This document shows positions 46,035 through 53,720 of a stretch of DNA of 64,000 nucleotides, piece after piece. The notes under the pieces are model-generated. The model was not told the origin of the DNA and ran no database searches. It saw only the letters and a list, made by a program, of their open reading frames with translations. Source of the stretch: Chitinophaga sp. S165 (lineage in GTDB: Bacteria > Bacteroidota > Bacteroidia > Chitinophagales > Chitinophagaceae). The stretch covers positions 124,001-188,000 of the forward strand of contig NZ_QGTG01000012.1 of assembly GCF_003182155.1 (NCBI RefSeq). Reading direction: 5' to 3'. Made by a program: the position numbers and the translations under genes. Position 1 is the first letter of the stretch, and each line of letters starts with the position of its first letter.

Positions 46035-47888
46035 TTACTGAATCAGTACTTTACTGGTATATGTGTTGATACCATTGGTTACTGTCAGTATGTAGAATCC
46101 GCTGGCCATGTTACCGGTACCGATATTCACTACAGCAGCATTAGCCTTTTTATAAGCTACTACCTTTTTGTTCACATCAATAACAGATACATTTACCGGA
46201 GCAGATGCATTGTATTTTTTAACATTCACAACCAGTGTGCTTCCTTTTGCAACCGGGTTTGGATATACCAGCAGGCTGCCATTAGCTTCAATACTCAGAT
46301 CTGTGGTTTCAGGCACATGTACAGCTGCTACTGTTCTTGGCGTTGCAAGACCAACGATGCCATAACTGAATTTTTCCCAACCATCGATAGCGGGCCTGGT
46401 ACAGGTCATTTCAGCTACACCGTTCTCGGAAGAAACATACATACCGTTGTTACCACGCAGGGAAACAGTACCGTCGCTATTAACGATCCAGTCAAACGCC
46501 TCCCATCCCTGTACAGATGGCCTGTTGCAGGTGATACTTTTTACGCCGTTCTCAGAAGAAACGAACAGACCGCCATTGCTCAGTGCCACTTTGCCGTTAC
46601 CTGCATCTGTTACCAGGAATTGGTTCCAACCTTGTACAGCAGTAGCATTTGTCCACATAGCCCCTACACCGCCTTTTGAACTCAGGTAACCGCCATTGTT
46701 ACCTCTCAGCCACACAGTTTGTCCGACAGGTGCGGGATTTTCAGTAGATCTTTCAACGATAATAGAAGACACCATGTCGTTCCAGGAAGCATCAATCGCG
46801 ATAGCATCGGCAGTAAACGTTTTGCTGGCGCCGGTGAAGTTATCATCAGCATAGAAGGTCACTTTGTAACCTGGCAAGACTTTTATTGAAGAGATATCGT
46901 CATTGCGACCGCCAAAGGCCTTTAACTTAGCCAGGTTATAACTTCCTGGCTGCAGGTATACGCCATAGCCACCGTAATTGATGTCCTGAAACAGACTTGC
47001 AGCTGTAGGTCCCCAGGAGGTGTAGGTAAAGGGATATTTCTGTTGCGCTGCTACAAACTGGTTTTCAAATTCGGCCGTCCAGCCAAAGGCGTTTGTCGCC
47101 ATCGGCTTCAGGTTTACGCCAGCTGCGCCGCTCCAGAAGTGGACGAATTCTCCCATGTTCATACTTGGGTAGTCAGTACCTGACCGTTGAAAATAGAGTG
47201 CTAACTGTATAAAATAGCGATTCAGCACCTGTGCTCCGCCGTACTGGTTATAGATTGGATAAAACCAATCTCTGAACCAGTAGGTATTAGGTCTCGGAGA
47301 GTTATTCGTTTGCGGATTAAACAGGTTATATGCGCCTGTAGCCCTGCTTTCTAAACCAAGTGCTTTATAGGCGTCATAAATAAAGATCTCTGCCCACTTG
47401 CTATCGCCCCAGATGCCGAAAGCAGGTGAATTATGCATGTTCTTACTGGCCCCCTCCACGATGTGTGATACTTCATGTGTAAGCAGATTATAATCATTTT
47501 CCGTAGCACTTGTCCAGGGACCGTATCCGGCATCGATGACATTTCTGAAATCGTGACTGCCGTCAAAATAAGTTGAAGGATGACCACCGCCATACTTGTT
47601 TGTATGCAGGATAGCATATAATTGCGGTTCAGTTCCGAATGAACCGTAAAGTCTTTTGGTGTAGCGCCACAATGCAGACAAGTGCTGCATGGGCCAGGTA
47701 AGAGAGCGGCTTACTTCACTGTCATAGTAAAGGGCCAGATCATTATCAAGGAATACACGGGATACCACCTGGTTATGTTCAAACCAATGCTCCTGCCAGG
47801 TAGCGGGAGGCGTTGTTTGCGCCTGTGTTGTTTGAGATGTGATTGCCAGGCTGCCGGCAATCAGTGCCAGCATAGAAAGTTTACGCAT
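46035..47888 (-). CDS. secreted HExxH metalloprotease with crystallin and fascin-like trefoil domains, T9SS type A
   Basis: The 617-residue protein shares its first 390 residues with the 471-residue neighbour: signal peptide (TTQAQ), HEVSHIVEG (H138, E139, H142), WAEIFIYD with E167, and a crystallin module. It then adds a fascin-like beta-trefoil (about 410-535) with repeated units such as RGNNGGYLSSKGGVGAM and GNNGMYVSSENGVAEM. The T9SS type A tail ends SKVLIQ. The trefoil probably binds polysaccharide. Its trefoil and tail are almost identical, at DNA level too, to those of the GH5-GH18 gene upstream on this strand, pointing to recent duplication or conversion. Confidence 0.78.
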   Translation of the reverse strand: MRKLSMLALIAGSLAITSQTTQAQTTPPATWQEHWFEHNQVVSRVFLDNDLALYYDSEVSRSLTWPMQHLSALWRYTKRLYGSFGTEPQLYAILHTNKYGGGHPSTYFDGSHDFRNVIDAGYGPWTSATENDYNLLTHEVSHIVEGASKNMHNSPAFGIWGDSKWAEIFIYDAYKALGLESRATGAYNLFNPQTNNSPRPNTYWFRDWFYPIYNQYGGAQVLNRYFIQLALYFQRSGTDYPSMNMGEFVHFWSGAAGVNLKPMATNAFGWTAEFENQFVAAQQKYPFTYTSWGPTAASLFQDINYGGYGVYLQPGSYNLAKLKAFGGRNDDISSIKVLPGYKVTFYADDNFTGASKTFTADAIAIDASWNDMVSSIIVERSTENPAPVGQTVWLRGNNGGYLSSKGGVGAMWTNATAVQGWNQFLVTDAGNGKVALSNGGLFVSSENGVKSITCNRPSVQGWEAFDWIVNSDGTVSLRGNNGMYVSSENGVAEMTCTRPAIDGWEKFSYGIVGLATPRTVAAVHVPETTDLSIEANGSLLVYPNPVAKGSTLVVNVKKYNASAPVNVSVIDVNKKVVAYKKANAAVVNIGTGNMASGFYILTVTNGINTYTSKVLIQ

Positions 47889-47930
47889 TATACAGAGGAA
47901 ATTATGAGGGAAAATGAAAACTAATAAAGA

Positions 47931-47959
47931 AGAAGGACTACCATAACTGTAGCCCTTCT
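47931..47959 (-). terminator. terminator of the GH5-GH18 gene
   Basis: AGAAGGACTAC (47931-47941) pairs with GTAGCCCTTCT (47949-47959) with one G-U pair and a 7-nt loop. On the minus strand T-rich sequence follows. Confidence 0.7.
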
Positions 47960-47969
47960 GTAATAAATA

Positions 47970-50900
47970 TTACTGGATCAGTACTTTGCTGGTATAAGTG
48001 TTTTTACCATTGGTTACTGTCAGTATGTAGAATCCGCTGGCCATGTTACCGGTACCGATATTCACAACAGCAGCATTAGCTTTCTTGTAAGCTACTACTT
48101 TCTTGTTCACATCAATAACAGATACATTTACCGGAGCAGATGCATTGTATTTTTTAACATTCACAACCAGTGTGCTGCCTTTTGCAACCGGGTTTGGATA
48201 TACCAGCAGGCTGCCATCAGCTTCAACACTCATACCGGTAGCAGGTGTGTGTGCAGCCGCTACTGTTTTAGCTGCTAAACCAACAACGCCGTAGTTGAAT
48301 TTCTCCCAACCATCGATAGTAGGTCTGGTGCAGGTCATTTCAGCCACACCGTTCTCAGAAGAAACATACATGCCGTTGTTGCCACGCAGGGAGATGCTGC
48401 CATCACCGTTATCGATCCAGTCAAACACTTCCCATCCCTGTACGGTTGGTCTGTTACAGGTCATGCTTTGTTCTCCGTTTTCAGAAGATACGAACAGACC
48501 ACTATTGCTCAGCGCAATCTTACCATTACCAGCGTCTGTTACCAGGAACTGGTTCCAGCCCTGTACAGTAGTAGCATTTGTAAACATAGCGCCTACACCG
48601 CCTTTAGAGCTCATGTAGCCACCGTTGTTACCTTGCAGCCAGATCGTTTTTCCGATCGGAGCTGTGCCCGGATTTGGATCAGTACCTGGATCTGTACCAG
48701 GATCAGTTGTACCGCCTCTCTGTACTACTACTTCATTGATAGCGCTTAAGAGTGAATTAGCACCGGTAACGTCCTGAGAAAGTTCCCAGATCATGATACC
48801 ACCACCCTGATCGAATGCCAGGTTAGTTTTAGCCTTGATAGTTGGAATACCGTTGTAACCTACGCCCTGGTAAGTATCAGCATTAGGGCTTGCGCCTCTT
48901 GCCAATAACTGAGCATAAGATTCCCAACTATCTCTACCATAGAAAGGCACACCGAGGATCGCTTTCTCTTTAGGCAAGCCACGGCCAACCCAATAGTTCA
49001 GGGAACGCTGTGCGTAGCTGTAGGTAGAGTGCTGATATGTATTCTCATCATAAGCCATCAGTGTCAGGTAATCTACCAGCGGGAACACACTACTGAGGAT
49101 GCTACCGCCATTCTCACCAACAACAGCAGCTGTCAGCGCCTTACCACGGCTATGCAGCTGGGTAGACAGTTGAGTCATCAGCAATACATAGTTATTGGCA
49201 GAAGCACCATTATCAGGATATTCCCAGTCGATGTCGGCACCGTCCAGGTTATATTGATTTACGAATGCAATTACAGCGTTTACGAAAGTAGTACGACTGG
49301 TTGCATTAGCAGCCAGGTTTTCAAAGCCCTGGTCGTTACCACCGTTCCATCCACCGATAGAGATAGATACTTTTACGCCGGCAGCATGTGACTGGGATAC
49401 CAGCGCCTGCAGCGCAGCCGGGTTATCCAGCGCCTGTAAAGTACCGTTATTGTTAGGCAGGAGGAATGCATAGTTGATGTGTGTCAGTTTACCATAAGGC
49501 ACTTTTGCAGTGCTTGGGCTACCTGCCCATCCTGGCCAATAACCAACTACTTTGAATTTATTCGGAGAAGGATTATTTACGGAAGTATCAGGAGTTTCCG
49601 GATCTTCAACAGGAGGAGTGCCTGTTACGATACCGAAAGAAAATGCTTCCCATCCCTGTACGCTTGGCCTTGTACAGGTCATAGCAGTTGTACCGTTCTC
49701 AGAAGAAATGTACAGACCATTGTTACCTCTCAGCGCTATCTTGCCATCGCCGGTTTCCATCCAGTCAAATTGCTCCCAGCCCTGAATTGTTGGTCTGGTA
49801 GCAGTAATTGCCTGTTCGCCGTTTTCAGAAGAAACATAACCGGAATTACCTTTCAAAGCAATCTTACCATTACCGGCATCAATTACCTGGAAGAGTTCCC
49901 ATGCCTGAGGAGCGTCAGCGTCGCACCACATAGCACCTACACCATTCTTGGTTGTAACATATTTACCATTGAAGCCCTGCAGCCACACGGTTTTACCAAT
50001 CGGCGCATTCGGGGAGCTTTTGCCAGGAGCAACAGCTGCGATGGTATTCGTATTCTTTACGTTATTGGCGAATTTGATGTTGTTCAATACTGCATTCATG
50101 TTACCTGCACCATCCACCAGGTATGGAGGAGGGATACGCAGCAGTGCAGCATTTTCACCAGCATCAAAACGTTTGTAAGTCCAATGGAACCAACCCACTC
50201 CGGCAGCATTCATTGCAGTGATATTACCGCGCAACCAGTCGCTGTTATTCTCACCGGTTTCACCTACTACAACTGGTACATTATGTGTGTTACGGAAATT
50301 GCTGATATTACCCAGCTCATTGATCTGGTTAGCATCGCCATTAGTAGTGGTAGTAGAAAGAGAAGTGCCATAACGGTGTGCATTGTACACCAGGTTACTT
50401 CTGTTGGTAAAGGTGAAAGGCTCGAGGTAGTTGTACTGGTTACCCCAGCCATTACCTTCGATCATGAGCAGGTGAGTATCACCTTGAGCGCGGATAGCGT
50501 TGATCAGTCTTTCAAACAGTGCATGGATGCTCTGATTAGCAGGCACGTGGTTAGGCTCGTTGATCAGGTCATAAAATGCGATTCTGTCATCATTGATGTA
50601 ACGGGCAGAAATACGTTGCCATAAACGTACGGTGATGTCCTGATAGATCGGCTTGTTCCACAGGTCATTGCCTACAAATGCATCAGCGATGTTTGCGTCA
50701 GTACCAGCGGCGCCAGGAGCAGCATGCAAGTCTAATACAACATACATATTGTTGGCAGAAGCCCATTTCAACAAACTGTCAGTCAAACGGAAACCTTCCA
50801 GGTTAGCGTCGTTGAACAGGCTGTTGCTGTTATACCAGGAAGTCAGCGAGCTTACATAACTGTTGTAAGTGTTGAAGTTACGCGCTACACCATTCCTTAC

Positions 50901-51338
50901 TGCACGCTGTGCAGAAGTCAGGAACAGGTCATAGTGCAATGGCAGGCGGATACTGTTGAAACCGAGGGACGCGATGTAATCAACGTCAGCTTTGGTGATG
51001 AAGTTATTACGCCAGTTCTGATAGAAAGCTTCTACAGCTGCATCACTCTGGCCCTGATCATACAGGCCCTTTTTAACGGACCATTGGGTGCCGCCACCAC
51101 CAGGTCTCATCATGTAACCTTCCTGCAATAACCAGCCACCAACGTTGATCCCTTTAAAGATCACTTCCTGGTTACTGGCATTAACAATACGTTTCCCATC
51201 GGCCCGGAGGCGGGACAACTGGGAATAAGCCTGCCCGGCCCCAAGACACAGGGCAAGCAAAAGCAGTGAACAAAATAGTCTTAGTTGACGCAAACTTCGT
51301 GGAAGGACGCACAACCGGTTTGTGTAATGGATCTTCAT
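47970..51338 (-). CDS. GH5-trefoil-GH18-trefoil multimodular enzyme, T9SS type A
   Basis: The 1122-residue protein has, in order: signal peptide (to about residue 39); a GH5 domain (41 to about 430) with GINVGGWLLQEG, acid/base E261 in LINEPN and nucleophile E360 in VVVGETGENN; a fascin-like trefoil (447-571); a Pro/Thr linker; a GH18 chitinase domain (595 to about 880) with SIGGWNGG and DGADIDWEYP (catalytic E706); a PGTDPGTDPNPGT linker; a second trefoil (about 900-1030); and a type A sorting tail ending SKVLIQ. GH18 cuts chitin. This GH5 type recalls exo-beta-1,3-glucanases, though the exact bond is uncertain. One secreted molecule would attack two polymers of fungal walls. It lies 81 bases upstream of the trefoil metalloprotease gene. 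Confidence 0.92.
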   Translation of the reverse strand: MKIHYTNRLCVLPRSLRQLRLFCSLLLLALCLGAGQAYSQLSRLRADGKRIVNASNQEVIFKGINVGGWLLQEGYMMRPGGGGTQWSVKKGLYDQGQSDAAVEAFYQNWRNNFITKADVDYIASLGFNSIRLPLHYDLFLTSAQRAVRNGVARNFNTYNSYVSSLTSWYNSNSLFNDANLEGFRLTDSLLKWASANNMYVVLDLHAAPGAAGTDANIADAFVGNDLWNKPIYQDITVRLWQRISARYINDDRIAFYDLINEPNHVPANQSIHALFERLINAIRAQGDTHLLMIEGNGWGNQYNYLEPFTFTNRSNLVYNAHRYGTSLSTTTTNGDANQINELGNISNFRNTHNVPVVVGETGENNSDWLRGNITAMNAAGVGWFHWTYKRFDAGENAALLRIPPPYLVDGAGNMNAVLNNIKFANNVKNTNTIAAVAPGKSSPNAPIGKTVWLQGFNGKYVTTKNGVGAMWCDADAPQAWELFQVIDAGNGKIALKGNSGYVSSENGEQAITATRPTIQGWEQFDWMETGDGKIALRGNNGLYISSENGTTAMTCTRPSVQGWEAFSFGIVTGTPPVEDPETPDTSVNNPSPNKFKVVGYWPGWAGSPSTAKVPYGKLTHINYAFLLPNNNGTLQALDNPAALQALVSQSHAAGVKVSISIGGWNGGNDQGFENLAANATSRTTFVNAVIAFVNQYNLDGADIDWEYPDNGASANNYVLLMTQLSTQLHSRGKALTAAVVGENGGSILSSVFPLVDYLTLMAYDENTYQHSTYSYAQRSLNYWVGRGLPKEKAILGVPFYGRDSWESYAQLLARGASPNADTYQGVGYNGIPTIKAKTNLAFDQGGGIMIWELSQDVTGANSLLSAINEVVVQRGGTTDPGTDPGTDPNPGTAPIGKTIWLQGNNGGYMSSKGGVGAMFTNATTVQGWNQFLVTDAGNGKIALSNSGLFVSSENGEQSMTCNRPTVQGWEVFDWIDNGDGSISLRGNNGMYVSSENGVAEMTCTRPTIDGWEKFNYGVVGLAAKTVAAAHTPATGMSVEADGSLLVYPNPVAKGSTLVVNVKKYNASAPVNVSVIDVNKKVVAYKKANAAVVNIGTGNMASGFYILTVTNGKNTYTSKVLIQ

Positions 51339-51569
51339 AGAGGGTGTTTAAGGTTTTCACATAGAATAATGGTATGGCTACCGGCTCGGTAAAGCCAGAC
51401 TAACATAGATGTCGCGTCAAAACTCAACAGGTACTACGCAAACGATTGCTTTTTTTTCAAACATTAGATCGGGGGATCACATTACACTGATGTACAGCGG
51501 TATAAAGCGTCAAAAGGACACACGCATGTTGCAACAGGTATCAGGCAGTAAAAAAACCTAGACATGAGG
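51339..51569. other. intergenic region upstream of the GH5-GH18 gene
   Basis: About 230 bases that must contain the promoter of the minus-strand GH5-GH18 gene. I find no convincing -7 box, no gene and no repeat apart from the dispersed element that follows it. Confidence 0.4.
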
Positions 51570-51616
51570 TATACATGCCTTATACCCGACGCATACATGA
51601 CGCATACATGACGCAT
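51570..51616. repeat. dispersed copy of the 87-bp repeat core, with 11-bp tandem units
   Basis: Bases 51570-51604 match, in inverted orientation and at 34 of 35 positions, the core of the tandem repeat at 10411-10671. The unit GACGCATACAT is then repeated with an 11-bp period (51588, 51599, 51610). Confidence 0.85.
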
Positions 51617-51700
51617 AGGTGGAGTTGATCGGTCCGAAGTAACAGGGAGCGCAGGAGTAACACCGGTCCAGGCATGGGGAAACATGCGTTCTTTACTATA

Positions 51701-51747
51701 AAAAGCAACTCCTCCGGAACCGATCGTTATCATTCCTGGAGGAGTTG
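51701..51747 (-). terminator. terminator of the S1 RNA-binding gene
   Basis: CAACTCCTCCGGAA (51706-51719) pairs with TTCCTGGAGGAGTTG (51733-51747) with one bulged base. On the minus strand the run TTTTT follows, 27 bases after the stop codon. Confidence 0.85.
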
Positions 51748-51773
51748 TTTAATTGAATGCTATCCGAAGAATT

Positions 51774-52607
51774 TTACTCTTCATCAATCAGTTTAATGCC
51801 CGTCTGGGTAAAGATGATCTTACGTTGTTTATACAATGCACCTGTGGTCATCTTAAATGTCTTCTTACTCATACTAAAGAAATCATAGATCTCTTCAGGG
51901 TCAGACTTGTCGTGGTAAGGCAGGTAACCATCATTCTCCTTCAGCAGCCTGAGGATCTTATCAGCTTCGCTTTCCACCCTTTCATAACCGGGTTTGCCGA
52001 CCACTACATCTATCTTATCTCTTTTGATAGATTTTACAAAGCCTTTTAGTTTATCTCCGATATCCACAGTGCCGAATACCTCACTGTAATGTAAGATACC
52101 GGTATGTTGATTATTGATGATCACAACAAAACCGATCTCTGAACGCCGGTAAACGATCATGTCCACAACATCCAGTTCTTTTACAGTCAGGTTTTCGTTG
52201 CTTAAATAAGGATCAATTTTTTCTGTAGCAGCAACCCTTCCTGTCAGTTCGTCCAGATAGATCTTCACCAGGTAATCCTGTCCGGGATGCATTTTGCTGA
52301 TCTGTTTGGAAGCGGGTACAAACAGATCTTTCATCAGTCCCCAGTCCAGGAACGCACCTTGTTCCGTAACACCGGTTGCTTTCAGGTTGACAATGTCGCC
52401 TACTATGCCATATGGTTCCTGATTGGTAGCCGTCAATCTGTTCTCTGAATCGTGATAAATGAATACTTTGAGCTCATCTCCTTTTTTTGCATCCTGCGGC
52501 ACAAAACGTTTAGGCATGAGGATCTCCTGTTCTCCCCCATCCAGGAACAAACCGAACTCACTCTCCTTTTTAACCCGCAACAGGTTGTATTCACCTACTT
52601 TATACAT
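51774..52607 (-). CDS. CvfB-like S1 RNA-binding protein
   Basis: The 277-residue protein has three S1-type OB folds (starting near VGEYNLLRVKKESEFGLFLD, GDIVNLKATGVTEQGAFLDWG and VVDMIVYRRSEIGFVVII) and a C-terminal winged-helix-like end (DPEEIYDFFSMSKKTFKMTTGALYKQRKI). This order is that of CvfB/YitL, RNA-binding proteins that influence virulence or stress gene expression in other bacteria. It lies 31 bases downstream of the DUF1905/YdeI-type gene on the same strand and may be cotranscribed with it. The start at 52607 gives the usual family N-terminus. Confidence 0.88.
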   Translation of the reverse strand: MYKVGEYNLLRVKKESEFGLFLDGGEQEILMPKRFVPQDAKKGDELKVFIYHDSENRLTATNQEPYGIVGDIVNLKATGVTEQGAFLDWGLMKDLFVPASKQISKMHPGQDYLVKIYLDELTGRVAATEKIDPYLSNENLTVKELDVVDMIVYRRSEIGFVVIINNQHTGILHYSEVFGTVDIGDKLKGFVKSIKRDKIDVVVGKPGYERVESEADKILRLLKENDGYLPYHDKSDPEEIYDFFSMSKKTFKMTTGALYKQRKIIFTQTGIKLIDEE

Positions 52608-52637
52608 GTAATCTCTTATTTAGCCGCAAATGTACAA

Positions 52638-53144
52638 TTACTTTCCCTTGTTCGATCGGATCATCGTTCCGTAATCCTGTTTCCGGGCCAGGGCAGTCAC
52701 CGCCTGGGCAATACGTTTGGCCTTTGTAGGCTCAGTTTTGGCACTTTCTATCCACTTCATAAAGTAGTTCCTGTGGCCTTTGGTGAGGGTATTAAAGAAG
52801 GCCAGTGCGTCCGGCTCGTCGTCCAGGCATTCCATCAATTCCGGGCAAGTAACAGGCTCGGGATTGTCATCCTCCATGATCTGTACAACGAGCTGCGCCC
52901 CTACCCTTTTAGCAATCCTCTTACGGATCTCCGCATTCAGCGGCATGATAAACGAGCCATCCCCCATGGGCATCAGCGCGACGGCCTCAATAGCGTATTG
53001 GTCCAGTTTACCTTTTACGCGAAATGACTTCTTGTTCCCTGGTTTTAATTCCTGCGCAATATCTTCCGGTATAACGATATAGGTCCATCCGGTCTTCTCT
53101 CCCTGCTTCTCAAACCTCAACATGGTAGCGGTATACTTAACCAT
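52638..53144 (-). CDS. DUF1905/YdeI (OmpD-associated) family protein
   Basis: The 168-residue soluble protein begins with a DUF1905 barrel (GWTYIVIPEDIAQELKPGNKKSFRVKG and MPLNAEIRKRIAKRVG). It ends with the YdeI-type helical segment (ALAFFNTLTKGHRNYFMKWIESAKT, KAKRIAQAVTAL). YdeI-like proteins are linked in enterobacteria to bacteriocin or peptide resistance, but their biochemical role is not settled. It is transcribed divergently from the GNAT gene. Confidence 0.82.
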   Translation of the reverse strand: MVKYTATMLRFEKQGEKTGWTYIVIPEDIAQELKPGNKKSFRVKGKLDQYAIEAVALMPMGDGSFIMPLNAEIRKRIAKRVGAQLVVQIMEDDNPEPVTCPELMECLDDEPDALAFFNTLTKGHRNYFMKWIESAKTEPTKAKRIAQAVTALARKQDYGTMIRSNKGK

Positions 53145-53208
53145 CTTGCTTTTTTTTGCTAACTTACTTAATAGCTATGAATTTTAACAATCTATAGAAT
53201 ACCGTATT

Positions 53209-53712
53209 ATGCTTGTCTGTGAAACATCCAGGTTAATTATCCGCCAGTTTACCATTGATGATGCCTCTTTTATTTTCCGGTTACTTAATTCACCCATCTG
53301 GCTGATATATATTGGCGACAGGAATATCAGGGGCATGAACGACGCGCGCAACTACCTTGTGAACGGGCCACTGGCCAGTTATGATCGTTTTGGGTTCGGG
53401 TTATACCTCGTAGCGCTGAGAGAAGGGAATACCCCGGTGGGTATGACAGGATTGATCAAAAGGAACGGATTGGAGGAAGTTGATATAGGATTTGCCTTTC
53501 TCCCTGAATATACCGGCCAGGGATATGCTTACGAGGCAGCCAGCGCGGTTAAAGAATATGCTTTAACAACCCTGAAGCTGCCCCGTGTAGCAGCTATTAC
53601 TACTGAAAAGAACCAACATGCCATCTCCCTGCTTAACAAGATAGGCCTTCACCATGAAAAGATGGTACGGCTACCCGGTAGTGACACTGAATTTATGTAT
53701 TTCATCAATTAG
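53209..53712 (+). CDS. GNAT family N-acetyltransferase
   Basis: The 167-residue protein is of the RimJ/RimL-like GNAT type: ETSRLIIRQFTIDDASFIF at the start, IGFAFLPEYTGQGYAYEAA as the acetyl-CoA-binding motif A (G-Q-G-Y-A), and RVAAITTEKNQHAISLLNKIG near the end. It transfers an acetyl group from acetyl-CoA to an amine, possibly a protein N-terminus or an antibiotic; the substrate is not shown. It is a single gene converging on glgX with a gap of 8 bases and no obvious terminator between. Confidence 0.88.
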   Translation: MLVCETSRLIIRQFTIDDASFIFRLLNSPIWLIYIGDRNIRGMNDARNYLVNGPLASYDRFGFGLYLVALREGNTPVGMTGLIKRNGLEEVDIGFAFLPEYTGQGYAYEAASAVKEYALTTLKLPRVAAITTEKNQHAISLLNKIGLHHEKMVRLPGSDTEFMYFIN

Positions 53713-53720
53713 CGTATCTG

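Noticed and set aside
45975..46679. Plus-strand open frame of 234 codons opposite the trefoil metalloprotease
   Set aside because: Antisense shadow of conserved trefoil and sorting-tail sequence; the same kind of frame appears opposite the duplicated region at 48 kb.
49479..50624. Long plus-strand open frame of 381 codons opposite the GH5-GH18 gene
   Set aside because: It is antisense to a clearly real gene with intact catalytic domains; cysteine- and serine-rich composition is typical of a shadow frame.
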